From NCBI GenBank assembly GCA_964023205.1, contig OZ026847.1, positions 4,772,819 to 4,836,818 of the forward strand: a DNA stretch of 64,000 nt, read 5' to 3'. This document shows, piece after piece, positions 24,201 through 56,922 of this stretch. Position 1 is the stretch's first letter. Each line of letters starts with the position of its first letter. Source of the stretch: Lutraria lutraria (Eukaryota; Mollusca; Bivalvia; Venerida; Mactridae). The position numbers and the translations under genes are program-made. The notes beneath the pieces were generated by a model. It ran no database searches. It was not told the DNA's origin and worked only from the letters and a program-made list of their open reading frames with translations.

Positions 24201-25445
24201 AGTCCTGGTGGTAGTAAACCAAACTTAGACTTATTACGAAGGCATATGGAAGATGTTGAGGATCTGTATTTGGTATGTTCATTTATGTGATACGTTTGTG
24301 TGGCTGCAAATTTATGTTAAATATAACAGTTTATCTTCAGTGAAATTGTCATGCGGACAATATTTATGAAGCCGCACCCAAGCCCACAGAAGATAGACAG
24401 TCCATATATAAGTACGTATGTGACGCCTTAAAACACTGACAACATTGCAACATTTCCTACCTTAAATAGGAATTTCCATTAAAGACGTTTGCTACAGTTG
24501 AAAAATAAGCAAAAATCCATATTCAATGGCAGACAAGTCTCGAAGCGAGACTCCCAATTTATTTTCCCTTAAATTGTTTCTGTAATCATATGCTACGATT
24601 ATGCGAAGTTTAAAAAATATTGTACAGATTTCATTGTGCCTATGTGAAAATGTGGCGGAATGTAGCAAAAGTCTTTCATATTTAAAAGGCGTAGTTGTGA
24701 AGCGTACATGAAGGTTAATGTTGAAATGCATAGTAAGGACATGCGGGCATTCCAGCAAAAATATAGAAGGGGTTAATTTGGTGAATGATTTAATGCAGTG
24801 TATGACAAGTTGAAATAACTATAAACTATTTTCCATAAAGAGGGAAACTGTACATAATGTGCCTGTTAACACCAATGATCGCGTTGACTAGGCTTAATTG
24901 CATTTGCATGCTGATTGTTTCTTGTCTAAGTATGTATTATTATGATGTAGAATTAAAGTCCCATAAGCTTATAAATTCATCGGTCGTAATAGTTTCTGTT
25001 TGTCCCATAACAGAGGAATCATATGTGTTTTCCTCCCGTGCATACTTTAAAGCAAGAAAAAATGTTTTCCAAACCATTATCGTATTTTTTTCAATGTCAT
25101 TGAAAAAATACTGTTCATAGAGCAGCTGTGTTTTCCCGCAGTCATATTATGCAAATCGCATGAAGTGACGTCACACGCTCTATATATTTCAAGTTTATAA
25201 AAGCAAAATTCACAGCGAAATGAGTGTTTTTAGAAGAAAAAGGGCTCGTTTCGTCGGTAAAAAATATCTTGGGATAATATCAGCAGTTGCTTGTTTTTTG
25301 TATATATTTTCTATGGCAAAAAGCAAATGGGACTTTAAATTGTATGGATGTTTTGTAGAATGTTGACGACAATGAAACACTAACACGTGTTGGTACAGTT
25401 AGCTCTATAAAGATTGATGTGACGCCTATGGAAGATGAGAACTAA
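218..25445 (+). CDS. Giant type I membrane protein with FN3-like, cadherin-like and EGF modules (5' partial)
   Basis: Exons: 218-366, 719-852, 2613-2885, 3204-3476, 3954-4102, 4522-4663, 5148-5251, 5724-5936, 6401-6575, 6876-7147, 7556-7702, 7887-8046, 8459-8604, 8939-9244, 9808-9955, 10230-10432, 10726-10912, 11291-11461, 11805-12224, 12711-12861, 13430-13572, 14223-14314, 14884-15049, 15581-15698, 16171-16381, 16701-16892, 18649-18850, 19301-19607, 20017-20029, 20588-20656, 21171-21215, 21651-21749, 22110-22154, 22455-22544, 22857-22898, 23320-23412, 23733-23786, 24144-24272, 25359-25445. They total 6,120 nt, in frame throughout, giving 2,039 residues and a TAA stop. Every junction is AG/GT and every phase matches. 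Residues 1 to about 1140 hold repeats with motifs such as YEWAI, YYVTMEAINRAGL, SNGYYMDLTPP and EYQWAIGST, typical of FN3-like modules. A furin-like site lies near residue 1240, cadherin-like segments at about 1440-1670, EGF modules at about 1676-1755, a transmembrane helix near 1758-1784, and then an acidic, Ser-rich tail. N-glycosylation sequons are frequent. The likely role is a cell-surface adhesion or receptor protein; that is inference, and I cannot name the family. The start codon and signal peptide are upstream of the window. Confidence 0.85.
1023..1961. mobile_element. Non-autonomous pogo/Tigger-like element
   Basis: The left end cagtaaaacctcgattatcc and the right end ggataatc-like, ending ggggttttactg, are inverted repeats flanked by TA. 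Both ends also carry repeated ATTATCCGAA words. The length is 939 bp with no transposase. CAGT termini, TA target duplication and A-rich TIRs are typical of the pogo/Tigger branch of Tc1/mariner. It sits in the intron between exons 852 and 2613. Confidence 0.75.
1985..2575 (-). mobile_element. tRNA-derived SINE split by a MITE insertion
   Basis: Read on the - strand from about 2575, a Pol III-like head is visible: cttccgtggttgaggttac (A-box-like), then gagttcgaatttcatc (B-box-like). The body continues past the MITE at 2080-2435 into 1985-2075. The MITE is flanked by TTAA inside the SINE, which dates it as the younger insertion. Confidence 0.5.
2080..2435. mobile_element. TTAA-flanked MITE, family B, copy 1
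   Basis: A 356-bp element with inverted ends aggggcataccctacaac and gttgtagggtatgcccct, flanked on both sides by TTAA. The TTAA duplication suggests mobilisation by a piggyBac-like transposase. A small open frame inside is shared with copy 2 and is not considered a gene. Confidence 0.8.
2613..3476 (+). CDS. Two consecutive 273-nt FN3-like exons of the giant membrane protein
   Basis: Exons 2613-2885 and 3204-3476 are both exactly 273 nt and both phase 1-1, so each can be lost or copied without shifting the frame. This is the classic arrangement of shuffled extracellular modules. The protein reads through YYSLLRVTNEIGF and SDGVTVNS (end of one unit), then VYANWDGFG and YYMVALGTD (core strands of the next), then VYYFTVRGYS and ISNGFFVS. 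These are the recurring landmarks of FN3-like repeats in invertebrate surface proteins: a core Trp, a Tyr-rich strand and an S-(N/D)-G turn. Exon boundaries do not coincide with single domains but cut each repeat near the same place. Confidence 0.8.
3548..4270 (+). repeat. Pair of diverged direct repeats in introns
   Basis: About 3600-3705 and 4150-4268 share wording such as gcggtgaacaaacga / gcggtgaacagacga and ctcgcggcgctcttgtt / cttgcgggacttttgtt. One copy lies on each side of exon 3954-4102. The element type is unknown. Confidence 0.4.
5968..6117. mobile_element. 150-bp palindromic MITE
   Basis: The inverted ends catagggagctagcacgtt and aacgtgctagccccctatg extend inward with imperfect matching (ttattaaggcctgaaatg against cattttaggcctcaataa). 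The whole element can fold into one hairpin. It lies in the intron after exon 5724-5936. Confidence 0.7.
9311..9668. mobile_element. TTAA-flanked MITE, family B, copy 2
   Basis: Nearly identical to 2080-2435 but inserted in the opposite orientation, again between TTAA sites, in the intron after exon 8939-9244. With copy 1 it forms a long inverted repeat spanning seven kilobases of the same gene. Confidence 0.8.
11805..12224 (+). CDS. Largest exon (420 nt) of the giant protein, with a furin-like cleavage site
   Basis: This exon encodes a segment with paired cysteines (DFCVGS and PCVWIA; RICNKADVCS) and ends with the run SQKRRKRSTNEGA. KRRKR-S fits the proprotein convertase consensus R-X-(K/R)-R. 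The site is at about 12167-12184, roughly residue 1240 of the in-window protein. Cleavage would separate the FN3-like N-terminal ectodomain from a membrane-tethered cadherin/EGF stump, so the mature protein may be a two-chain heterodimer. The motif is directly visible; processing is inferred. Confidence 0.7.
14682..14790 (+). repeat. Dispersed repeat, copy 1
   Basis: Contains ttgcctcaccactcgagtg, acataccactgataaagat and gtgg(a)aaatgtcatttta. A matching copy is at 35149-35265 in a PI3K intron. Confidence 0.55.
14884..18850 (+). CDS. Cadherin-like membrane-proximal segment of the giant protein (exons 23-27)
   Basis: Exons 14884-15049, 15581-15698, 16171-16381, 16701-16892 and 18649-18850. The first unit contains LEEDSG, VYQLNVTDDDGDAFTV and, at its end, ISVVNDPPSI. 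The E-D start, D-D-D-G-D centre and V-N-D-P-P end are hallmarks of cadherin-like (CADG-type) repeats. A second, more diverged unit has VAYDIDGPQQL, FGEFVIESL and GIETIKLVAQDN. The last exon closes with the first cysteines of an EGF module (NKCENGGVCK). Calcium-dependent rigidity of this stalk is plausible from the family but not shown here. The intron between 16892 and 18649 is occupied by a large foldback element. Confidence 0.65.
17027..18416. mobile_element. Large foldback element filling an intron of the giant protein gene
   Basis: Outer arms of about 120 bp (around 17030-17150 and 18300-18415) are inverted copies, e.g. gcctatacc-tcgtgactttt against aaaagtcatgtggtatagg. Nested inside, 17472 to about 17790 and about 17845-18150 form a second, longer inverted repeat of roughly 300 bp per arm with a loop of about 50 bp (cgtaaacgggcttcgaacct recurs in reverse near 18090). 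The element has no transposase. Confidence 0.7.
19301..19607 (+). CDS. EGF modules plus transmembrane helix exon of the giant protein
   Basis: The exon completes one EGF module (GCECTPYWSGQYCEN) and encodes a second that begins DVNECDDSPC and continues CRNLVGNYECYC. The D-V-N-E-C start with N-Y-E-C is the calcium-binding EGF signature. It is followed by a strongly hydrophobic stretch beginning AFALIIVSCVLFIVGG and ending before IRKITKRD, a clear transmembrane helix with a positively charged stop-transfer sequence. This fixes the topology: everything upstream is extracellular and everything downstream is cytoplasmic. Confidence 0.85.
20017..20029 (+). CDS. 13-nt micro-exon just after the transmembrane helix
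   Basis: A 13-base exon, flanked by a good acceptor (ttgtaatttcag) and donor (gtaagt), completes a split Thr codon and adds K-R-D-N. It is needed to convert the phase-2 end of the transmembrane exon into phase 0 for the tail exons. Without it the following exon would be read out of frame. It lies in the juxtamembrane basic segment. Confidence 0.7.
21171..22544 (+). CDS. Cytoplasmic tail cassette, copy 1 (four exons)
   Basis: Exons 21171-21215, 21651-21749, 22110-22154 and 22455-22544, residues about 1813-1905, all phase 0-0. In order they encode EITRPVFRLPPVMRP; an acidic exon ending VVTLFSRFKVGAS; SDSPEPVNPFKEFKK; and VTFQHADKIETDHPPPSTS with a basic end. Each has a counterpart in the same order in the next four exons. 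There is no recognised catalytic domain. The short Pro, Ser and acidic motifs look like protein-binding or phosphorylation sites (inference). Confidence 0.8.
22857..24272 (+). CDS. Cytoplasmic tail cassette, copy 2 (four exons)
   Basis: Exons 22857-22898, 23320-23412, 23733-23786 and 24144-24272, residues about 1906-2011, all phase 0-0. They encode EIKRPKPTLPLLTS; an acidic exon with DSMDWLFSRYKQRES; SDSTVTAGAISTSFNFKE; and VQLKHADQMETNHPAPSTS plus an extension with a charged helix (RRHMEDVEDLYL). The order and motifs match copy 1 (E-I-x-R-P; L-F-S-R-F/Y-K; S-D-S; H-A-D-x-x-E-T-x-H-P-x-P-S-T-S), so this is an ancient tandem duplication of the four-exon block. Confidence 0.8.
24957..25334. mobile_element. 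TTAA-flanked MITE, family A, copy 1
   Basis: A 378-bp element with inverted ends agtcccataagc and gcaaatgggact, flanked by TTAA. It carries TGACGTCA at 25166-25173 and ATGCAAAT nearby. It lies in the last intron of the giant protein gene, ending 24 bp before the terminal exon. Confidence 0.85.
25166..25173. promoter_or_regulatory. CRE-like palindrome in MITE family A, copy 1
   Basis: TGACGTCA is the full consensus CREB/ATF site, embedded in agtgacgtcac inside the mobile element. It is conserved as a block with the following cgctct in the other copies. Function is untested. Confidence 0.4.
25359..25445 (+). CDS. Terminal exon of the giant membrane protein
   Basis: The exon encodes 28 residues beginning NVDDNETLTRV and ending MEDEN, followed by TAA at 25443-25445. 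The acceptor is atgttttgtag. A TTAA-flanked MITE ends at 25334, so only 24 bases of non-element intron precede this exon. Confidence 0.8.
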   Translation, partial: NVDDNETLTRVGTVSSIKIDVTPMEDEN

Positions 25446-28298
25446 AGACAAGGGTCAGTATCTATATACAGCAAATAACGAACATCAATCATAACACAAT
25501 GTATTTTTCTTGTCCAGTAAAGGTCTTGCTTGTATAAATCTGATAAATAAGTGTACACTTATGAACCTTTAAGACAAATCAGGACTTACGTCGCTTAAGA
25601 AGATGATGGTACATGAATTGCTCCCTTAATCACAATTTTGTGTTTTTCCAGTTTAGTTTTCCCAGTTTATCTGAGTGTACACTATGAAGATAACCTTCGT
25701 TTCTTTTTGTCCTCAGTCCCTTTGTGTACTTTTTGCAGACAACCACATAGATCCTTCTTTTCTGTTTCTGTAACAGTGTTCACTTAAACAACGTAATATC
25801 CCCCACTGATTATTGTACCTCTGTCAGTTAATACGTATTTCCTAGATATGTTTCATTCTATATTTTCAGATCATCAGAAAGAATACAATGTATAAAGTGT
25901 GAAATTCTAATGGACAATTTTAATTAATAACATTTTGTGAAAAGATCTTATTTGTTGTGAATATTTGTATTTTCTGATATAAACACTGCTGACTTTTCAT
26001 ATTTCTGAACAATTTTTGTGGAAACTGCTGAAAGATTTGTGAAAATGTTTTGTATTTTTTATGAACATCTTATTCATGGTTATGTTCTTTTTTGTAAATA
26101 TTTAATGATAATGATATTGCAAAAGATCTTGTAATCAAGAAACAATCGTTAATGAGCATCCTATTATCATCCTTATATATTGTTTGTTAATTTGATTTCT
26201 TTTTAATTCTAAATATCATCTGCGTTGATAAGTCAATCAAAAAGGTGAAGGAATCATCAATTTGTAACTATCATTTTCTGTTCTCTTTCTTTATTTTCAC
26301 TTAATATACCAATACTTTGATTGGACTATGGTTAAAAACAATTGCTTCGAATTTTCATAATAAAAAAAAACAGCAACATTGAGTTATTTGATTGATTTCT
26401 ATCATTTTAAGCATTGTCGTCCTGTAGACCAACCTAACTAACCGTGTTTCTTTATAATTTGTCTGTTTTATCTTCAATTAAGTGCACTGTTCTAACTGTA
26501 TATAAATAACTGTATTAAATGTTCACTTACACACGGTCGTTGTTTTACTTTTAGCATTGCTATAGATAATTCAAATGGGCAAATTAACGTTGAAAAATAA
26601 AGATTATCAGTTAGTGTACATTAAAATGAAACTTCATGATAAATTGATACGCTTTTTGGTAATATATTTTTATTAATGATGACAAGGCATTCAGAGCAGC
26701 TTCATAATAACGGAAATTAATCATTAGTAATGAATTCGTTGAAGAATTGAATGTCTGTGAAAGTACTTACCTGATTATGTCTTATTTTTTCAAAGTGAAT
26801 AGAAAAACAAAGTCAGATAAGGTTATTTATTTTATTTGTATAAAAAAGTACATATTAATCAGTAAATAAATATTGCACCCAAATGAAAACACAATCATTG
26901 AACTATTTACAAAATAACATATCACGAAATAGATTGACATTAAACTGGCACATGTTTTATACATATAACATAATAAAATGATAATCTGTAATTATGTTTG
27001 GTAATATGAAAACGAAACAGTTCTAACACCGAAGTGTATTTATCTACGTTAATACAATATCACAAATCATGCATTAATCTCCCAGCCATATAAAACATGT
27101 ACCAATTGGACTATTGCATTCTTACCCAAAGTGAAATGTACCATGGGAAAGTGTCATATTCATTTAAGCGTGTGTGTGTGTAACGTACAAACTTGATTAG
27201 TGGTAACATAAAACATGAATTTGAGCAATGTAAACGCATCTCTGAAGTTGAATGTAATTAACATAATTGGAAAACTATAATTGTGACGAAATGGTATTAC
27301 ATGGTAAAAGAGCATTATCCAAGTGGATCTCACTAACACAGAAGTCCTTCCACCATTAACAATACTATAATATGTCCACTAATGTTATATTGGGCATATT
27401 TGTCATATTTTGCTATGTTAACGCAACTTCATGAATAATAAATCCATGATCCACCGAATATGAACTCGATTGGTTTAAATGCACTTTGAACAGGCCAAGC
27501 ATGAAAGGGCAATGCTGTTGTTCCTTACACATATATATAACATTTAATACAAGTTCTGAACGAACGTGTACCAGTCACAATTACTAAGGCTACATTCCAA
27601 AATGATTAAGACAACCAAAGGCTTTAATACGAGTAGTAAGTAACTTATCACAGAGTTTTGCTACGAAAGAGTTGTCAGTTTGTCATAGTTAAATCATAGA
27701 AAATACTATATGCATATCTAAAAGTTTAAACTGCAATGAGAAAATATCATAAACTTAATTGATGCAAGCGACAATAATATTAACAACAATATACAAAATA
27801 TAACCGAGAACACGTAATTCAGATCATTCAACACGAACTCGAATCACCTTGTTTCCCTTTGCATCAGGAAAACATTAGAAAAGGATTGTCAATGAGCATA
27901 CAATATTGTACACAAAATGATGTAACTGTGTTTGTTTAATACATTAACTATGATCAATTTATAAACACAAGACACAATCAATACCATTTAATCTCTTGGT
28001 GTATACCATCAGTAGAACTACACATGTGTGGTCAATAAGTCTTTTTTCAGCATGAATACGACCACATCTAGCTTCACTTCCAGCTTAGTAGTTCTTGTTA
28101 TGTATCATAAAGGCATACCATAATACACTTTCTAAGATTGTTTCGAAAACAAAAAAGGGAATAAAAGATTATTAGAAGGACATCAAATTTGTCCTTTGAA
28201 ACAGTTAACCCTTCTTATGTTTTGAAAAAAAGAACGTTGTCACAGTCAACGATGATGTCATCAGTGAAGTCACCAGTGACGTAAACTGTTGTAATTGT
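25446..28298. other. Convergent 3' intergenic region with both genes' probable 3' UTRs
   Basis: No coding exon is seen. The + strand has AATAAA at 26359-26364 and 26596-26601, candidate poly(A) signals for the giant membrane protein. On the - strand, TTTATT (AATAAA in reverse) occurs at about 26669 and 26826-26836, a candidate for the PI3K gene. If used, the two transcripts end within a few hundred bases of each other. The rest is unremarkable AT-rich sequence. The poly(A) assignments are guesses from the hexamer alone. Confidence 0.4.
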
Positions 28299-52104
<23,806 letters not shown>

Positions 52105-52379
52105 GTTCAAAGATTATGTTCTCATATACGGCAAAAACTGTAATAAAGTAAAATTTAAGATGAGTTTACGGTCACGTGAAAATGAAGGTCAACATGTAAA
52201 GGTCGCCTGCTAGTAAAAGTCAATCGTTAAAGAAAATAAGTTGAAAGACTGACAAACAATTAATGTTTGCATATAATGCTTCTTTCACTTTGCTTGCCTT
52301 TGTCCATAAAACATTATGGTCGTCTGTAAAGCTGTGATCAGGTGACCATCGAGCCTTTTATAAATTCTCTCAGAAGATT

Positions 52380-52520
52380 TAGCGCCGTTTTTCAAAGACA
52401 TTTCAGATTTATGCGACGGTCGATTAAACTAACAAGTTTTCCTGGACTGTATTATAACCAGCACTAACTTCTCCACATGTGGAGGAAAATTGACATTTTT
52501 TGCCAGTTTCATAGATCTGT
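52380..52520 (-). mobile_element. SINE fragment (family S), copy 1
   Basis: Read in reverse, it shares ttttcctccacatgtggaga, agtgctggttataatacag and the gccgttttt end with 55710-55941. The tRNA-like head is missing. Confidence 0.5.
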
Positions 52521-53354
52521 ATGACTTGCATGAAGCTTTTCGTGAAAAAATATTTTATCAAGATAAACATAATGGTGGTATTCAAAGATTGTGACTTTGT
52601 CCGTGAACGTGGTGTACGCGACGAACAAAAGTCGGGAAATCAAGATAGTTGGAATATGCTGTATGTTGTCGTGGTAAGAAAGGTAAATGCGTATGTTTTT
52701 TTCTCAAGACTAATTCAAACAGCAACAGTCTAGATAGACTACCATTGGAATATTATTATATTTTGATCGATATCAAAGGGTATATTCGACAGTTGTTTAG
52801 CATCATTCCAAAGTTCATTTGCGATTGTAACTTACTAAATTTAGTTAGTAAAAACGTTGTAGTATATTTAGCAAAATTTACCAATAAAGGGAAACTGAAA
52901 TCAGACATTTATATATCTCTACACCCCTTACCCACCCCTAATTATATATTCGCCTTTTAATAAGTTTCGTTATCACAAAAGCAACTTGATATGATGTTAT
53001 ATTTTATGACACAAGCAACATGAATGTACTGTGGTGCAATTTTATCGCTGACCAAGCATAAGTAACGTAATAGATAATACAGTAACAATGGTTCACTTTT
53101 TGTAATGCAATAAAATGCACTTAAAACGAGTTTGATATTTTAACAATAAGTATATAATATAAAGTTTAAGCATATTTTTTTTCATAACGTTTTTTATTAT
53201 CATGATAAGTAGAATGTAAGTAAGCTTCCGGCTGTAACATGATTGTTTGTTCATTTACGACATTTAGTGATGTAATTTCATCCAAAATGAAAGACATAAA
53301 GGGTAAGCGTATCCTTCCATTCATTAAAATCTAACTTAAATTGGATATCAGTTA

Positions 53355-53533
53355 CAAACAAACATGTGAACAAATGCCACCCTTTGGGAAAGATAGCATA
53401 TGACCTTTATTGACAGGTGGTCTGTAGTCGGAGGTTATTTTGTTCTAAATGACCAATGATGTTTTTTCAGTGAATGGCCTTCATTCACAGGGTGGCCTTT
53501 ACTCAGAGGTTGCCTCTAGTACTGGTATGACGG
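53355..53533. mobile_element. Degraded CAGT-type MITE
   Basis: Begins aaacaaacatgtgaacaaat and ends ctggtatgacgg, with the internal family wording gacctttattgacaggtgg and tggccttcattcacagggtg. Confidence 0.5.
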
Positions 53534-54574
53534 TACATGACTTTACAATACAGAAACAAACACTAGATTGAGATGCTTCGCGCCTTAATGATGACATAAC
53601 CTAAATTATGAATATGTTTTTTTCAACTACTCGTTTTTAAGCAAAAACAAACAAACAAACAAATCCCCCGATAATTTTTAACCTAAACTGTGAGGATTTC
53701 TAATATTTGTTTGAACGATTGGCGTAAAAGTTAAGAATTAATTAAGAAACCTTAAGTAAAATACTCCAATGCCCAAACGTCACTACTTAACCATATTGAA
53801 CATTTTATGGTACTTCACAGAGATCGATTCCTCGGGCTCCTTTCAAATACAATTTCATTTAATCTTCTCGTAAACACTGTCATATAACCATAACCCACAA
53901 GATGGTAAGGCCAACGGAGAGTTATATGATGTACTCGAAGTTGATAAATTCGATGCGTCAGAATGCTAATAAACAAAACAAGCCGTGAACAATCTCCAGA
54001 CATTGTGGATATAATTTCAAAACATGACATAATATTTTTATATGAGTCTTGGACAAACAAACAAATTGATGTGTATTTGACTGGTTTTCGTTGCCATAGC
54101 TTTTACAGAATAAAACGTAAACAATAAACTATACATACCCAGTCTGGAATTTACACTACTCCAATAATTCCGACTTTCACTAAATAACTATTGCCAACAC
54201 GATTGATCAAATGTCTTATTGACACCAGATAATTATATTTATAATCAAGTAACGTCAAGTCCTTGTTGAGTAAAGACTCGCTTCAAAGAAATTAAATGAA
54301 ACAAGTGTTCATTTTATCACTGCAAGTTAAGTAATTGATGTCCACATCAGTTGTAAGTTGCATACACCAAGCAGTATCTTTATATATTTTATCATCAGTA
54401 TCAGAATCTGACATATGATCTTAATATAAAAATACATACGTGTATTGTCATGTGTTACATACGTCTTCTTTAAAAATCACTTCCTAGTTTAAACACTCGT
54501 CAAGCGTTATCGTACCTACAACTGTAAAACATGAGAATATTTATCGTTATATTTATATCAAATTTCAACGACTC

Positions 54575-54650
54575 GAGGGCTCAGCGCAACACTGTCGTAA
54601 CTTGTTCTTATTTCAATATGAGTTACGCCACTGTTGCGTTGAACCCTCGG
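54575..54650. repeat. 78-bp hairpin palindrome, copy 2
   Basis: Same hairpin as 45021-45098, with the loop read in reverse (tgttcttatttcaatatga). It is probably a minimal foldback transposon of unknown superfamily, since arms and loop are both conserved. Confidence 0.85.
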
Positions 54651-54865
54651 ACTGTTTGCTTTGTTTAAAAAGTAAAACTTAAGAGTGGGAAAAGATGTCC
54701 ATGAATTTTTCAGTTTTATGAAAAGTGATTTTCCCAGTTCCTAAGTACTCATATGTTCCTAGCTTACGTTGCTGTTGTAGAACGTAATTAGATATTTCTG
54801 TATCGTATCGTGTGTTCTAACTTCAGCAATTGCTACTGTCTTTTTTTCTTCTTTTTCTTTTCTTC

Positions 54866-55078
54866 AGTAGGGTTTTACGCCGTTTTTAGACAGTTTTTCA
54901 GTTATATACATTGGCCGATTCACCTTACAAGTTTATTCGAACCAGTACTAGCTTCCCCGTCCACAATTTTTAAATAATTTTCATGGAGGGTATAACGTGC
55001 CGTGACCGGAAATTAATCCGGATCGTCGGGTAATAAATCCAGCTCACGAACCACTGGACTACAACCGCGGCGTCTCTA
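54866..55078 (-). mobile_element. SINE (family S), copy 2
   Basis: On the - strand the head reads gccgcggttgtagtccagtg (A-box-like tagtccagtgg), then a body containing gtactggttcgaataaact and a tail with aaaacggcgtaaaa. It matches 55710-55941 over the body. Confidence 0.55.
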
Positions 55079-55709
55079 CTTTGGTTGCTATGGTAATTAT
55101 TCTGACTGCTTTTAGCTTTCATTGCACTGCAGTGGCCGCTCCATCTGTTGCAATTGCGTAAGAATTATTTATAGTGCTGTTGATTTAACTATTGTTGTAT
55201 TCTTTTTCTTTCTTGCTGCAGCTGATGTTGTTGTTGCTGCAACTGTCGTTTCTTCTCCTTTTGTTGTTGTTTATGGTGTTGATGATGATGATAATAATAA
55301 TGAAGAGGAGGAGGATAAGATTTTTTATTATAACTGATGTTGTATTCTTCGGGATTTGCTGTTGCTGCTGCTTTTGTTGTTGATGATGATGATGATAATG
55401 ATTATAAGACTCATAAGATTTGTTTTTCGATAATAAAAAAAAAGTATTGCTTTTTAATGATAATTTCTCGACTGTTTTGATAAAACCATAGTATTATTTT
55501 TAGATAAATTTAAAATCTGCATCAAAGCCTTAGAAGGAAAATGGTCTTCAAGTGCATGTATTATCTAATCATAGTGTAATCAATATTCCCCTTTGACTGA
55601 TAACTGAATAAATTATCAGAAAATAAATAATTGAGATAAAACTACGAATGTAATCACTTTGGATAAAATTTAATGCAGGTGTCATTAGTTCATTTTTTTT
55701 TTGACTTGA

Positions 55710-55941
55710 AATCTCTAGTGGTCAAAGTGCTGGAGATCCGGTATCACATCTGGCCGAGGCAGGTTATACTATTCTGTAAAAAACTGATAAAAATGTGGAT
55801 TTTCCTTCACATGTGGAGAAGTTGCTGATTCCTTTTCGATAGGTAAGTTAGTACTGGTTAGAATACAGGCGGGAAATCTGGTGAGATGAACTGGCCACTA
55901 TATATAACTGAAATAACGTAGCAAAACGGCTTTAATCCAAC
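55710..55941 (+). mobile_element. SINE (family S), copy 3
   Basis: The head tctctagtggtcaaagtgct, with ggtatcacatctgg as a B-box-like stretch, is followed by ttccttcacatgtggagaag, agtactggttagaatacagg and the tail taacgtagcaaaacggcttt. Three related copies with a tRNA-like head suggest a SINE; the parent tRNA was not determined. Confidence 0.55.
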
Positions 55942-56029
55942 TGAAACAAAACGAAATCAGTTTGATACGTTTGATAATTTTATGCTATCGTCTCAAACAA
56001 ATATAAATACTATGGTGGCTGATTTCTGC

Positions 56030-56415
56030 CATTTCATATCTTCGTGTGTTCGCCCCCAAAAGGCGAAGCACGCCGACACGAACACACGATAAATTGATCA
56101 TTTGTTGCGTCTTCGCCTTCGACCATAGAGGGCGAACGGAGAGCGAAGGACGAAGACACGAACGCACGATAATGTGCAAGGTTTCGTGTCGTCGTGTCTT
56201 CGCCTTCCGGTAGACATGTGCAGAAACATTACACATATTATTGAATTGCAAAACTATTATACGATGGACTAGATTTATTGTTCTGCGCATGTCTACCGGA
56301 AGGCGAAGTTACGACGACACGAAACCTTGCACATTATCGTGCGTTCGTGTCTTCGTCCTTCGGGGCGAAGCACGCCAGCACGACGACACGATAATGTGCA
56401 ATGTTTCATGTGGTC
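56030..56415. repeat. Inverted repeat with 80-bp arms and tandem cacgataa units
   Basis: The arms 56144-56223 and 56283-56362 are almost perfect inverses (cgaaggacgaagacacgaac; gtgcaaggtttcgtgtcgtc; ccttccggtagacatg), around a 59-bp AT-rich loop. Flanking sequence repeats the words cgaacacacgataa and cgacacgataatgtgcaa. It is GC-richer than its surroundings. Confidence 0.85.
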
Positions 56416-56420
56416 GTATA

Positions 56421-56595
56421 CAGTACAACCTCTCCAGAGCGGCCCTCTCTTCAGCAACAACCTCCTTTCAACAACAGCATGATTTTTCCCATTGCAAGAT
56501 TTAACTATAAATTTAACCTCTCTCAAGCAACCACCTCTCAACAACAACATATGTTTGTTACTCCCAAAGGGGGGTGCTTTGGAGGGGTTGTACTG
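56421..56595. mobile_element. CAGT-ended MITE (acaacctct family), copy 3
   Basis: The left end cagtacaacctctccagagc and the right end ttggaggggttgtactg are flanked by TA. It is 175 bp long and the best-preserved copy, in the PI3K-AA15 intergenic region. Confidence 0.75.
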
Positions 56596-56922
56596 TACTT
56601 GTTTGAGTCAGTAAGCATATATCACTGAACGGCATGTTTTGTCCTATCAATTTTGATGTCCAAATTTCTTATGTTTGATTATGTATACGCATGAAATTTG
56701 AGTAGAAACTCATAAACCATGCCATGTTAGTTATACACTTTATTCAGGAAATTAGGCTTCAAGCACGTGATTTCACATAATGAAACAGTAACATACATGG
56801 TTGTACATATTTATAGCTGTCAAACTTGAATAAATACGCGTTAAATTGATCGTGGAACAGCGTTTTGAATAAGTATATAAGTCCACTCCTGACATGCTTT
56901 GTAAAGACTTGTCTGGTCCATG

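Noticed and set aside
52649..52960. 103-codon frame upstream of PI3K
   Set aside because: Composition is that of AT-rich noise, with no domain and no supporting exons.
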